Shown in pieces: positions 26,700 through 34,818 of a DNA stretch of 58,378 bases. Source of the stretch: Bradyrhizobium sp. JYMT SZCCT0180. GTDB lineage: Bacteria; Pseudomonadota; Alphaproteobacteria; Rhizobiales; Xanthobacteraceae. Position 1 is the first letter of the stretch. The number at the start of each line of letters is the position of its first letter. The position numbers were made by a program, and so were the translations under genes. The notes below the pieces were generated by a model. It worked only from the letters and a program-made list of their open reading frames with translations, had not been told where the DNA came from and made no database searches. The stretch covers positions 1 to 58,378 of the forward strand of contig NZ_JAFCLZ010000039.1 in NCBI RefSeq assembly GCF_018130165.1. Direction: 5' to 3'.

Positions 26700-26737
26700 G
26701 TCGATTGGCGGCGAGGGCCGTTACGAAACGGTGACTG

Positions 26738-27187
26738 CTACCCGAGCTTGGTCGCTGAGCGCGACAGCAGTTTCCAGTCGGATCCCTGCTTCTGCCAGTT
26801 CATCAGGATGTGGAGGTTGGTGGCGCTCTTCTTGCCGTCTGCGACGGCTTCCTGCTCGCCGAGCCAGTGGAACCGGACGATCGCGGCCGGGCCGACGACG
26901 CGGATCGCAGGGTCTTTATAGGTCAGCGACAGCCACTTCGATTTTCCGCTGGTCGCGCCGGCGATGAAGGCCGCCTTGTCCTCGACCCGGCCGTCGGAGT
27001 GGCTGTAGCTGAGTTCGGCTGCGCAAAGCGCGGCGAGCCCCTCGGCGTTGGCGGCGGCCTGCGCGGTGCGGAAGGCCTCGAGGTTCTTGGCGACCGCATC
27101 TTCATCGGCGCCGGCGAAGGCTGGCATCACGCCGAGAAGTCCGATGGCGAGTACCGGTAACGCAAGCTGACGACGATCGATGTCCAT
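26738..27187 (-). CDS. Secreted SnoaL/NTF2-like (DUF4440-type) protein
   Basis: The 149-residue product has a signal peptide (LALPVLAIGLLGVMPAFAGA). The mature part follows the NTF2-like pattern: helix VAKNLEAFRTAQAAANAEGLAAL, then LCAAELSYSHSDGRVEDKAAFI, then beta-strands ending in HILMNWQKQGSDWKLLSRSATKL. Known members of this fold include steroid isomerase-like and detoxifying proteins, but many have no assigned substrate. It is a single gene with its own leader. Confidence 0.82.
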   Translation of the reverse strand: MDIDRRQLALPVLAIGLLGVMPAFAGADEDAVAKNLEAFRTAQAAANAEGLAALCAAELSYSHSDGRVEDKAAFIAGATSGKSKWLSLTYKDPAIRVVGPAAIVRFHWLGEQEAVADGKKSATNLHILMNWQKQGSDWKLLSRSATKLG

Positions 27188-27500
27188 GGATTTCCTCCGT
27201 TGTTATGGTTTTTAGTCCGTGCGTTGTGTTCTGCTGGCCGGGACTCGCGATCGGGGCAGGAGCCGGCCTGCGGACGCACGCGGTTGCGGTTTCCGCAGGA
27301 CCGATTGAAACACAGGGTTGTGTCTTCTGAAAGTATTATCAGCGGTGTGCGCTGCGAGAGAAAGCGAAGTCGCTCCCATAGCCCGCGCCAGATTTGCAAT
27401 TTTGGTGCTTGCAATCTGGCGAGCGCCAGCGCCAGGCGAGCAGAGGTCTTCGAATAGTTCTACGGCGGTTGTAAAAATTCTGCCGCCATGCAGATCAGAA
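27188..27500. other. Intergenic region without a supported gene
   Basis: These 313 bases contain the leader of the minus-strand DUF4440-like gene. Short open frames exist on both strands but none has a ribosome binding site or coherent composition. A short direct repeat (TTGCAAT near 27394 and 27411) is visible; I see nothing else. Confidence 0.4.
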
Positions 27501-27695
27501 TCAGACCAGCGCCGTCGGCTTTGGCGGATGGGCGGTCCGGGGATGATGATCGTGCAGGTAGGTTGCGAGCGTATTTGCAATGACGCCGTCATCGACGGCA
27601 GCCGCAAACAGCATTTCCTGGGCGTCGCGCGACAGCTCCGGCCACACTTTCAGTGCTGCGTGGCCGAGCAGCGCAGCGAACTTGTTTTCGTCCAT
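27501..27695 (-). CDS. Small hypothetical protein, 64 aa
   Basis: The ATG at 27695 follows GAGG by 7 bases. The product has an amphipathic first half (FAALLGHAALKVWPELSRDAQEMLFAAAV) and a His/Pro-rich tail (YLHDHHPRTAHPP). No known domain was recognised. The gap to the next gene upstream holds that gene's terminator-like hairpin, so this gene is likely transcribed on its own. Confidence 0.62.
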   Translation of the reverse strand: MDENKFAALLGHAALKVWPELSRDAQEMLFAAAVDDGVIANTLATYLHDHHPRTAHPPKPTALV

Positions 27696-27735
27696 CTCAA
27701 AACCTCAAGCGGTATCGAAAGCCGGGCAAGCGCCG

Positions 27736-27761
27736 AAGGCCGCAGATTTCTCTGCGGCCTT
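27736..27761 (-). terminator. Perfect 11-bp hairpin after the 110-aa secreted protein gene
   Basis: AAGGCCGCAGA and TCTGCGGCCTT are exact complements with a TTTC loop, 20 bases beyond the stop codon of the minus-strand gene at 27782. GC-rich stem and position fit a terminator, although only a short T stretch follows. Confidence 0.5.
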
Positions 27762-27781
27762 GATGCGTGGCGAACTAGATC

Positions 27782-28114
27782 CTACCAGCGCGGTCCGACG
27801 CCGAATCCAACACCGACTCCGCCCGGTCCCACGCCGATACCGACGCTCGGGCCGTCATTGTAATAGCCGCGGCGTTCGATGTATCGCTCGCGCGGAGCGT
27901 AATAATTGTAGCTGTCGCCGTATTCGCGCTCAACGACGACGCGGCGGCCGCCGCGGGTACGGTAGCATTGGCCATATTCGTCGCAGACCATTCTGACATG
28001 TTCGATGCCGTTATCAGGCATCACGGCAATGCCATTCGAGAGCGGTGCGGCGGTTGCGCCGGTAGCGAGCAGGGTGCCGGCGCCAATCGCGAGCACGACG
28101 ATCAATTTCTTCAT
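27782..28114 (-). CDS. Small secreted glycine-rich protein, 110 aa
   Basis: The ATG at 28114 follows an ideal GAAGGAG site by 8 bases. The product has a signal peptide (LIVVLAIGAGTLLATGATAA), a middle part with a Cys pair (VCDEYGQCYRTRGGRR), a Tyr/Arg-rich stretch and a Gly/Val-rich tail with repeated VGxGVGPG units. It resembles small periplasmic or surface proteins common in Bradyrhizobium-type genomes. Function unknown. It is probably monocistronic, with a hairpin after its stop. Confidence 0.78.
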   Translation of the reverse strand: MKKLIVVLAIGAGTLLATGATAAPLSNGIAVMPDNGIEHVRMVCDEYGQCYRTRGGRRVVVEREYGDSYNYYAPRERYIERRGYYNDGPSVGIGVGPGGVGVGFGVGPRW

Positions 28115-28264
28115 GACTGAACTCCTTCGGGTTTGATGATCACCAACCCGACGAGTTGCCGAATGTTCCCGGATTCGGAATGTTCCCGGCCACTCAATAT
28201 TTGGCATTTGGGGTCGCGGAAATCGGAACCCTGCGAAGCAATGCGCCGCGACCAGCGCAGTCGC

Positions 28265-29734
28265 TTATGCCGGCCGCCAGGCCTGCACCGCCCGACGGGC
28301 GCCCACTTCGTAGAGCTGCGCCAGCGCGCGCGTCACGGCGTCGCGCAGGCGGGGGTCGTTTCCAAATTCGCCGAAGATCGAACGAACGTCGAGCAATGCG
28401 GGCGCCAGCCGATCTGCGACCGGGCCGGCGTTTTTGGCGATCGCGGCCAGTTCCGCCGCGAGGGGATCGCGCACGTCGATCGCCTGTCCCTTTTCATCGC
28501 TGGCCGTGATGTAGCGCATCCAGCCCGCGACGGCGAGCGCATGCGTATCGATCGGCGCGCCCTGCCGCAGCCGGTCCTGCATCGTGCCGAGCAGCCGCTG
28601 CGGCAGCTTCTGCGATCCGTCCATCGCGATCTGCCAGGTACGGTGACGCAGGGCAGGGTTGGCAAAGCGCTGGAGAAGCGAGGCGCTGTATCCCGCCAGA
28701 TCGGTCCCCTCTGGCATCGAAAGCGTCACGGCGGATTCTTGCATCACGCCATGGGCGAACGCCGCAAAACGATCGTCGGTCATCGCGGCGGCAATGGTCT
28801 CATGGCCCGCGAGATAGCCGAGATAGGCCAGCGCCGAGTGGCTGGCGTTGAGCAGCCGCAGCTTCATGTATTCGAACGGTGTCACATCAGTGACGAGCTG
28901 CACGCCGGCGCGGGCGAAATCCGGCCGGCCGCCCGGAAAATTGTCTTCGACGATCCACTGCGTAAATGGTTCTGTGATCACCGGCCAGGCGTCGGTCATG
29001 CCGAGTTCGGACGAGACCGCCGCGCGATCGGCGTCGGTGGTCTCGGGCACAATGCGATCGACCATCGTCGACGGGCAGGCGGCGTGATCGGCGATCCACT
29101 TGCCGAGTTCGGGCGACCGCAGCTGAGCGAACTGCGTCAGGATCCGTTTCACGGTATGGCCATTGGCCGAAAGATTATCGCAGGAGAGCACAGTGAAGGG
29201 CGCGATACCGGCCGCGCGGCGGCGCGCCAACGCGGCCACGATGAATCCCGGAGCCGATCGCGGTGCATCCGGGTTTGCAAGGTCGTGGACGATATCGGGA
29301 TGCTCAGCGTTGAGTTCGCCGGTCTGCGGCGTGTGGCAATAGCCTTTCTCGGTGATCGTCAGCGAGACGATGCGCGTGGCGGGATCAGCCATGCGCGCGA
29401 TCAATTGCGCGGGGTTGCGCCTAGCCACTTCCGTCTGCAGCACCGAGCCGATGATCCGGTGTTCGGTGCCCGCGCCGGAGCGAACGGCAACCGCATAGAG
29501 ACAATCCTGCGGGGCGAGGGCGTCGTAGGTGTCCGAACTTCGAAGGCTGGCGCCGATGATTCCCCAGTCCGTCGCGCCGTTTGCGAGCAAATCGTCGATC
29601 ACGACCGCCTGGTGCGCGCGGTGGAACGCGCCGATTCCGAGGTGGACGATGCCCGGTGTGACGCGTCCGCGGTCGTAACCGGGGCGGCGGATATGGCCGG
29701 GAAGCCGGGCGAGGCTGGCGTTCGAGAGGCGCAA
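28265..29734 (-). CDS. uxuB: Mannitol-dehydrogenase-family oxidoreductase, probable fructuronate reductase (UxuB-like)
   Basis: The 489-residue product has the long-chain dehydrogenase pattern GIVHLGIGAFHRAHQAVVIDDL at the N-terminus, TEKGYCH in the middle and the catalytic-type segment MKLRLLNASHSALAYLGYL, with Lys and the Asn/His expected in mannitol/fructuronate/tagaturonate reductases. The start is a TTG at 29734 supported by an AAAGGAGG site 5 bases upstream; no ATG is better placed. Role (inference from neighbours): NADH-dependent fructuronate to D-mannonate, feeding the mannonate dehydratase at 34819. It diverges from the GntR gene over a 139-base control region with two palindromes. 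Confidence 0.87.
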   Translation of the reverse strand: MRLSNASLARLPGHIRRPGYDRGRVTPGIVHLGIGAFHRAHQAVVIDDLLANGATDWGIIGASLRSSDTYDALAPQDCLYAVAVRSGAGTEHRIIGSVLQTEVARRNPAQLIARMADPATRIVSLTITEKGYCHTPQTGELNAEHPDIVHDLANPDAPRSAPGFIVAALARRRAAGIAPFTVLSCDNLSANGHTVKRILTQFAQLRSPELGKWIADHAACPSTMVDRIVPETTDADRAAVSSELGMTDAWPVITEPFTQWIVEDNFPGGRPDFARAGVQLVTDVTPFEYMKLRLLNASHSALAYLGYLAGHETIAAAMTDDRFAAFAHGVMQESAVTLSMPEGTDLAGYSASLLQRFANPALRHRTWQIAMDGSQKLPQRLLGTMQDRLRQGAPIDTHALAVAGWMRYITASDEKGQAIDVRDPLAAELAAIAKNAGPVADRLAPALLDVRSIFGEFGNDPRLRDAVTRALAQLYEVGARRAVQAWRPA

Positions 29735-29754
29735 ATCGGCCTCCTTTGGGTTGG

Positions 29755-29775
29755 AATGGCGGAATTTTCGCCATT
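29755..29775. promoter_or_regulatory. Palindrome near the uxuB-like start (operator candidate)
   Basis: AATGGCG and CGCCATT are exact inverted copies around a 7-base A/T spacer, so half-site centres are 14 bp apart. The element ends 20 bases upstream of the TTG start of the minus-strand reductase gene and just before the TTGACA element of the GntR promoter, where a bound repressor could block both directions. Confidence 0.45.
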
Positions 29776-29779
29776 TCCC

Positions 29780-29808
29780 TTGACATGGCGTGCCCGCAAG
29801 GTCAATGT
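29780..29808 (+). promoter_or_regulatory. Sigma-70-like promoter of the GntR gene
   Basis: A perfect -35 element TTGACA (29780-29785) is followed after 17 bases by CAATGT (29803-29808) as a weak -10. The predicted transcription start falls in or next to the operator-like palindrome at 29815, about 60 bases before the GTG start. Autoregulation by the GntR protein would follow from this layout. Confidence 0.45.
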
Positions 29809-29814
29809 TTGGTC

Positions 29815-29837
29815 AATTGGTAAGGCCAATTTACCAA
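29815..29837. promoter_or_regulatory. GntR/UxuR-like operator palindrome
   Basis: AATTGG-TAAGG-CCAATT forms an exact 6-bp palindrome (29815-29831), close to the AATTGGT/ACCAATT core known for UxuR/ExuR-type FadR-subfamily regulators. A second, overlapping pair TTGGTAA / TTACCAA (29817-29837) is also exact. It lies just downstream of the likely promoter, fitting repression relieved by a hexuronate. Confidence 0.55.
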
Positions 29838-29873
29838 AAAAACCGACCCACGAGGTCGTTCGGAGGAAACAGC

Positions 29874-30608
29874 GTGCCGTTAGAGGCAGTGGAAGCGCGA
29901 CGCCTATACCGCCAGGTTGCCGATCAGCTGCGCGCCTTGATCGACAGCGGCGAATACGCCGTCGGCTCCAGGCTTCCGACCGAACGCGATATCGCCGAAC
30001 AATTGAAGGTCTCCCGTCCCACGGTGCGCGAAGCGCTGATCGCGCTCGAAGTCGAAGGACGCGTGCGCATTCGGGTCGGCTCCGGAATCTATGTGGCCGA
30101 GCCGGCCGCGCTCGCTTCGCTGTTGCCGGCCTCCGCGATCATCGAAGGGCCGTTCGAATTGCTGCGCGCCCGCGAATTCATCGAAGGCGCCATCGCCGAA
30201 CAGGCGGCGAGGGTGGCGAAGCCCGAGGATATCGCGCGCATCGACGCCTCGCTGCTGGCGATGGCAAACACCCAGCATCCCGGCGACGCCTCGATGATCC
30301 ACGACCGCGCGTTCCATGTCGCGGTGGCAGGCAGTCTCGATAACGCCGTGCTGGTTCGCGTCGTCGGCGACCTCTTTGACCAGCGGCTCAATCCCTATTT
30401 CGCCAAGCTGGCGCATTATTTCGAGAACCCGGAATCCTGGGGCGCCGCGCTCAGTGAGCACCAGGCGATCCGCGACGCCATCGCCGCGCGCGATCCCGAC
30501 GCCGCGCGCACCACCATGCGCGAGCATCTGGCGCGTTCGCAGGAACGCTTTGCACAAAATTTTGGAACCGAAGCCGCATCGCCTCGCGCGCAGGCCAGGA
30601 GCGGCTGA
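29874..30608 (+). CDS. GntR-family transcriptional regulator (FadR/FCD subfamily)
   Basis: The start is GTG 29874, 7 bases after a strong GGAGG; an ATG at 29790 would lie in the promoter region and is rejected. The 244-residue protein has an N-terminal winged helix (YRQVADQLRALIDSGEY ... LPTERDIAEQLKVSRPTVREAL) and an all-helical FCD ligand domain (about 95-230) with the metal-binding His pattern in MIHDRAFHVAVA. It probably senses a hexuronate or an aldonate and controls the divergent reductase and the downstream TRAP/uxuA genes. Confidence 0.9.
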   Translation: MPLEAVEARRLYRQVADQLRALIDSGEYAVGSRLPTERDIAEQLKVSRPTVREALIALEVEGRVRIRVGSGIYVAEPAALASLLPASAIIEGPFELLRAREFIEGAIAEQAARVAKPEDIARIDASLLAMANTQHPGDASMIHDRAFHVAVAGSLDNAVLVRVVGDLFDQRLNPYFAKLAHYFENPESWGAALSEHQAIRDAIAARDPDAARTTMREHLARSQERFAQNFGTEAASPRAQARSG

Positions 30609-30687
30609 ACTGGCATTCGAACGGTTCGGCCAAAAAGGCCGAAGCGGTTGAGTAAGAAAAGCAAATGTAACAATGGAGGAGATTTCA

Positions 30688-31665
30688 ATGTTGAAGAAAT
30701 TGACGATTGTACTGGCGGCTTCCGCCGCCGCGCTTGTGGCCGCCACCAGCGCCGGCATGGCGCAGACCAAACTCAAATGGGCGCACGTCTATGAGACGTC
30801 CGAGCCGTTCCACACCGCATCGGTGTGGGCCGCACAGGAGATCGGCAAGCGCACCAACGGCCGCTATGCGATCGACGTCTACCCCGCCTCGCAGCTCGGC
30901 AAGGAAGCCGACATCAACCAGGGCCTTTCGCTGGGCTCGGTCGACATCATCATCTCCGGCTCCAGCTTCGCCGCCAAGAGCTTCCCGCCGATCGGCGTGA
31001 CCTACTATCCCTACACGTTCCGCGACGCCGATCATCTGCTGGCCTACACCAAGAGCGATGTCTTCAAGGATCTCACCAAGGGTTATGAAGACAAGACCGG
31101 CCACCGCATCGTGGCGGTGACCTATTACGGCGTGCGTCACACCTCGTCGAACCGCCCGATCAAGGCCTGCGCAGACATGAAGGGCCTCAAGATCCGCGTG
31201 CCCGACGTGCCGGCCTATCTGGCGATGCCGCGCGCCTGCGGCGCCAACACCGCGCCGATCGCGTTCGCCGAGGTCTATCTGGCGCTGCAGAACGGCACCG
31301 TGGAAGCCCAGGAAAATCCGCTCACCACCATCGAGGCGAAGAAGTTCTACGAGGTGCAGAAGCACATCGTGCTGACCGGTCACATCGTCGACCACCTCAA
31401 CACGATCATCTCCGGCGGGCTCTGGAAGAAGCTCAGCGAAGAGGATCGCAAGATCTTCACCGAAGTGACCCAGGAAGCCGCCGCCAAGGCAACCGGCGAG
31501 ATCAAGGTCAACGAGGCCAAGCTGGTCGATTTCTTCAAGCAGAAGGGGCTCACCGTCACCGAGGTCGACAAGGCCGCGTTCCGTGACACCGTGATCAAGA
31601 CCACGAGCTTTGAGAGCTTCGACTACCGCAAGGCCGACTGGGATCGCATCCAGGCGGTGAAGTAA
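30688..31665 (+). CDS. dctP: TRAP transporter substrate-binding protein (DctP family), hexuronate-type
   Basis: ATG 30688 has a GGAGGAG site; the product of 325 residues starts with a signal peptide (KLTIVLAASAAALVAATSAGMAQ). Mature-domain features: KWAHVYETSEPFHTAS, QLGKEADINQGLSLGSVD and the conserved carboxylate-binding Arg in GLKIRVPDVPAYLAM. Gene context with fructuronate reductase and mannonate dehydratase points to a hexuronate or aldonate as ligand, which is inference. A strong stem-loop follows the stop and may keep this transcript segment more abundant than the permease part. Confidence 0.9.
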   Translation: MLKKLTIVLAASAAALVAATSAGMAQTKLKWAHVYETSEPFHTASVWAAQEIGKRTNGRYAIDVYPASQLGKEADINQGLSLGSVDIIISGSSFAAKSFPPIGVTYYPYTFRDADHLLAYTKSDVFKDLTKGYEDKTGHRIVAVTYYGVRHTSSNRPIKACADMKGLKIRVPDVPAYLAMPRACGANTAPIAFAEVYLALQNGTVEAQENPLTTIEAKKFYEVQKHIVLTGHIVDHLNTIISGGLWKKLSEEDRKIFTEVTQEAAAKATGEIKVNEAKLVDFFKQKGLTVTEVDKAAFRDTVIKTTSFESFDYRKADWDRIQAVK

Positions 31666-31680
31666 ACCGACGGGCTTTTA

Positions 31681-31715
31681 CCCCTGCTTGCCGCGTCCAT
31701 CGCGGCGGGCAGGGG
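31681..31715 (+). promoter_or_regulatory. Long stem-loop between dctP and dctQ (mRNA stabiliser/attenuator)
   Basis: CCCCTGC (31681-31687) pairs with GCAGGGG, then TTG with CGG (one pair and two G-T wobbles), and CCGCG pairs with CGCGG around a 5-base loop, giving a nearly continuous 15-bp stem. It sits 15 bases after the binding-protein stop with no T-run behind it, a known way to give more binding protein than permease from one mRNA. Confidence 0.55.
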
Positions 31716-31755
31716 CGAGCCACCTCGAGCCAGTTTGGAAAGAAAGCCCAACTCC

Positions 31756-32328
31756 ATGGCTGAAGTGCACAAGCAGATCACGGCGGAGGAGATCGCCCAT
31801 ACGTTCGAGGACGAGGCGCCGAAGGGCGCTGACCTCAGTCCGTATGCGTTCGAGGACTGGCTGGCGCTGGTGATCTTCTGGATCATGGCGCTGTGCGTCT
31901 TCCTGCAGTTCTTCACCCGCTACGTCCTCAACGACAGCTACGCCTGGACCGAGGAGATCGCGACCTATTGCCTGATCGGCGTGGTGTTCATCGGCTCTTC
32001 GATGTGCGTGCGGCTGTCGCGGCACATCCAGGTCGACCTGGTGTTCCGCTATCTGCCGCATGCGGTGGGGCGCGCGCTCTCGACCGCGATCGACCTGATC
32101 CGGATCGCGTTCTTCGGCTATGCGATCAAGCTGGTCTGGGTCTACATCCAGATCATCGGCGAAGAGCGGATGACGACGATCAAGATTGAAAAAGGTTTTG
32201 TCTATTACGGCGTGCTGCTCGGCTTCGTGCTGATGTTCGGCCGGTCGATCCAGATCGCGATCGAAAACTGGCGGCGCGGCTATTCGATACTGGAGCGCCC
32301 CGGCGCGTTCGACGGAACGGAAGGGTAG
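31756..32328 (+). CDS. dctQ: TRAP transporter small permease subunit (DctQ family)
   Basis: ATG 31756 gives 190 residues; an in-frame TTG at 31735 is less likely. The N-terminal 35 residues are charged and cytoplasmic, followed by four predicted membrane helices (about 38-60, 70-92, 112-135 and 152-172) and the DctQ motif VRLSRHIQVDLVFRYLP. It pairs with the large subunit directly downstream (4 bases). It completes a second tripartite transporter in the window, distinct from the one at 8540-11378. Confidence 0.87.
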   Translation: MAEVHKQITAEEIAHTFEDEAPKGADLSPYAFEDWLALVIFWIMALCVFLQFFTRYVLNDSYAWTEEIATYCLIGVVFIGSSMCVRLSRHIQVDLVFRYLPHAVGRALSTAIDLIRIAFFGYAIKLVWVYIQIIGEERMTTIKIEKGFVYYGVLLGFVLMFGRSIQIAIENWRRGYSILERPGAFDGTEG

Positions 32329-32332
32329 GGCG

Positions 32333-33739
32333 ATGCTGCTGCTGCTTGGGGCATTTTTGCTGTTGATGCTGGTCGGCCTTCCCGTCGCACTGGCGATGGC
32401 GGTGTCGTCGCTGTTGTATATTCTCGTCACCGGCATCACGCCCGACGTGACGCTGGCGCAGCGCATGATCGCGGGCGTCGAGAGCTTTCCACTGCTCGCG
32501 GTTCCCTTCTTCATCCTCGCCGACAACCTCATGAACATCGCCGGCGTCACCGGACGCATCTACAGCTTTGCGGTCGCATTGGTGGGCTGGATGCGCGGCG
32601 GCCTCGGCCACGTCAACATCGTCGGCTCGGTGATCTTTTCCGGCATGTCCGGCACCGCGATCGCCGACGCCGCAGGCCTCGGCACCATCGAAATCAAGGC
32701 GATGAAGGACCACGGCTATTCGACGGAGTTTTCGGTCGGCGTGACCGCGGCGTCCGCGACGCTTGGCCCGATCATCCCGCCGTCGCTGCCGTTCGTGATT
32801 TACGGCATGATGGCGAACGTCTCGATCGGCGCGCTGTTCCTTGGCGGCCTCATTCCGGGCGTCGTCATGACCTTGATGATGATGGCGACCGTGGCCTATT
32901 TCGCCCACAAGAACGGCTGGGGCAGCGATACGCCGTTCTCCTGGCGGCAGATCGGCTCGGCCGGGCTCGAAATCGTGGTCGTGCTGTGCTTTCCGCTCGC
33001 GGTCTGGCTGCTGGTGCTCGCCGGGCTCTCGGTCAACATGGCGGTTGGCATCGGGCTCGTGGCGCTGCTGGCGCTCGACTGGTATTTCGATTTCTCCGCC
33101 GTGATGGCGTTGATGGCGCCGGTCATCCTGATCGGCGGCATGACGCTGGGCTGGTTCACGCCGACGGAAGCCGCGGTCGCCGCCGTGATCTGGTCGCTGT
33201 TCCTCGGGCTGGTGCGCTATCGCTCGATGACGTTGCAGACGGTGGCGAAGGCGACGTTCGATACCATCGAGACCACGGCATCCGTGCTGTTCATCGTGAC
33301 CGCGGCCTCGATCTTCGCCTGGCTGTTGACGGTGTCGCAGGCGGCGCAGATCCTGAGCGACGCGATACTCGGGATCACCCAGAACAAATGGGTGTTCCTG
33401 CTGCTGGCGAACATCCTGATCCTGTTCGTCGGCTGCTTCATCGACACCATCGCGGCGATCACCATCCTGGTGCCGATCCTGCTGCCGATCGTGCTCAAGC
33501 TTGGGATCGACCCGATTCACTTCGGGCTGATCATGACGCTCAACCTGATGATCGGCCTGTTGCACCCGCCGCTTGGCATGGTGCTGTTCGTGCTCGCCCG
33601 CGTCGCCAAGCTCTCGGTCGAGCGCACGACGATGGCGATCCTCCCCTGGCTGGTGCCGCTGCTGCTGGCGCTCGTCGCCATCACCTACATCCCGGAGCTG
33701 ACGCTCTGGCTGCCGAAATATATGGGACTTGCCAAGTGA
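32333..33739 (+). CDS. dctM: TRAP transporter large permease subunit (DctM family)
   Basis: The 468-residue protein is hydrophobic with a dozen or so helices. It has DctM signatures: LLLMLVGLPVALAMAVSS near the start, VIFSGMSGTAIADAAGLG, ATLGPIIPPSLPFVIYG and GWFTPTEAAVAAVIWSLF. It is somewhat longer than many DctM proteins (about 430) because of an extended loop near residues 190-240. It ends 13 bases before the dehydrogenase gene, so enzyme and transporter share a transcript. Confidence 0.9.
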   Translation: MLLLLGAFLLLMLVGLPVALAMAVSSLLYILVTGITPDVTLAQRMIAGVESFPLLAVPFFILADNLMNIAGVTGRIYSFAVALVGWMRGGLGHVNIVGSVIFSGMSGTAIADAAGLGTIEIKAMKDHGYSTEFSVGVTAASATLGPIIPPSLPFVIYGMMANVSIGALFLGGLIPGVVMTLMMMATVAYFAHKNGWGSDTPFSWRQIGSAGLEIVVVLCFPLAVWLLVLAGLSVNMAVGIGLVALLALDWYFDFSAVMALMAPVILIGGMTLGWFTPTEAAVAAVIWSLFLGLVRYRSMTLQTVAKATFDTIETTASVLFIVTAASIFAWLLTVSQAAQILSDAILGITQNKWVFLLLANILILFVGCFIDTIAAITILVPILLPIVLKLGIDPIHFGLIMTLNLMIGLLHPPLGMVLFVLARVAKLSVERTTMAILPWLVPLLLALVAITYIPELTLWLPKYMGLAK

Positions 33740-33752
33740 TAGGACTCGCAAA

Positions 33753-34793
33753 ATGACATCGAAGGCTTTGGCTGCAACACTGTTTGGCCCCGAGGATCTG
33801 CGCATGGTCGAGCGGCCACTCGATCCGTTGGCCTCTGGCATGGTGCGGATTCGCTTCGGCGCCGGCGGCATTTGCGGCTCCGACATGCATTACTACCGCC
33901 ATGCCCGCACCGGGGATTTTGTCGTCACCTCGCCGCTGGTGCTCGGCCATGAGATCGCGGGCGAGGTCGTCGAGATCTCGGGCAGCGCGCCCGGCCTGAA
34001 GACCGGCGACCGCGTCGCCGTCAATCCGTCGCGCTGGTGCGGCCATTGCACGCCGTGCCGCGAGGGGCGGCTGAACCTGTGCGAAAACATCTTCTTCATG
34101 GGCTCGGCCTCGAAGACGCCGCACATGCAGGGCGGATTTTCCAGCCTGTTCGACGCCATTCCCGCGCAATGCGTCAAGATTTCGGACCATGTGACGTACC
34201 AGGCCGCGGCGCTGGCCGAGCCGCTCGCGGTCTGCCTGCACGCGGTCGCCCGCGCCGGCGACGTCAGGGGAAAGCGCGCCGTGCTGTTCGGTTCGGGCCC
34301 CATTGGCCTGCTGACGATGCTGGCCGCGCGCCGCGCCGGCATTGCCGAAGTCACCGTCGTCGATATCGCCGCCGCGCCGTTGGCGTTCGCAACGCGGCTC
34401 GGCGCCAACCATGTCATCGACATCTCCAAAGGCGATGAAGCCCTGAAGGCGGTGGCGCCTTACGACGTGGCGTTTGAAGTGTCCGGCACGGCGGCCGGCC
34501 TTGCCAGCGCCATCGGCGCGGTCAGGCGCGGCGGCGTCGTCGTCCAGATCGGCAATCTGCCGGGCGGACAAATTTCGACGCCCGCGAACGCGGTCATGGC
34601 CAAGGAGATCGACCTGCGCGGCTCGTTCCGCTTCGGGCCAGAATTCATGACCGCGGTCGAACTGATTTCCGACGGCAGCGTCGATGTGCTGTCGCTGGTG
34701 ACGGCTGAGCGTCCGCTGTCGGTCGCGCCCGATGCGGTTCGCCTCGCGCTCGACCGTTCGCAGAGCGTCAAGGTCGTGCTGACGGCGCAGTGA
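33753..34793 (+). CDS. Zinc-dependent alcohol dehydrogenase, L-idonate 5-dehydrogenase-like (second copy)
   Basis: The 346-residue enzyme has the catalytic zinc segment GGICGSDMHYYRH, GHEIAG, the structural-zinc motif C-x2-C-x2-C-x7-C (CGHCTPCREGRLNLC), and the Rossmann motif GSGPIG. The motif layout is the same as that of the protein at 7474-8505, so both belong to the idonate/sorbitol dehydrogenase branch. Here it follows a TRAP transporter and precedes mannonate dehydratase. It may oxidise a C5-epimer aldonate or L-gulonate-type acid that enters the same pathway; the substrate is unproven. Confidence 0.85.
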   Translation: MTSKALAATLFGPEDLRMVERPLDPLASGMVRIRFGAGGICGSDMHYYRHARTGDFVVTSPLVLGHEIAGEVVEISGSAPGLKTGDRVAVNPSRWCGHCTPCREGRLNLCENIFFMGSASKTPHMQGGFSSLFDAIPAQCVKISDHVTYQAAALAEPLAVCLHAVARAGDVRGKRAVLFGSGPIGLLTMLAARRAGIAEVTVVDIAAAPLAFATRLGANHVIDISKGDEALKAVAPYDVAFEVSGTAAGLASAIGAVRRGGVVVQIGNLPGGQISTPANAVMAKEIDLRGSFRFGPEFMTAVELISDGSVDVLSLVTAERPLSVAPDAVRLALDRSQSVKVVLTAQ

Positions 34794-34818
34794 CCGGAAG
34801 ATATTCAGGAGAGTTCCC

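Noticed and set aside
28133..30343. Plus-strand open frame of about 736 codons across the reductase and GntR genes
   Set aside because: It overlaps two supported genes in other frames and crosses a promoter/operator region.
32180..33886. Minus-strand open frame of about 568 codons opposite the second TRAP permease
   Set aside because: It is Arg/Asp/His/Gln-rich shadow sequence of a membrane protein gene.
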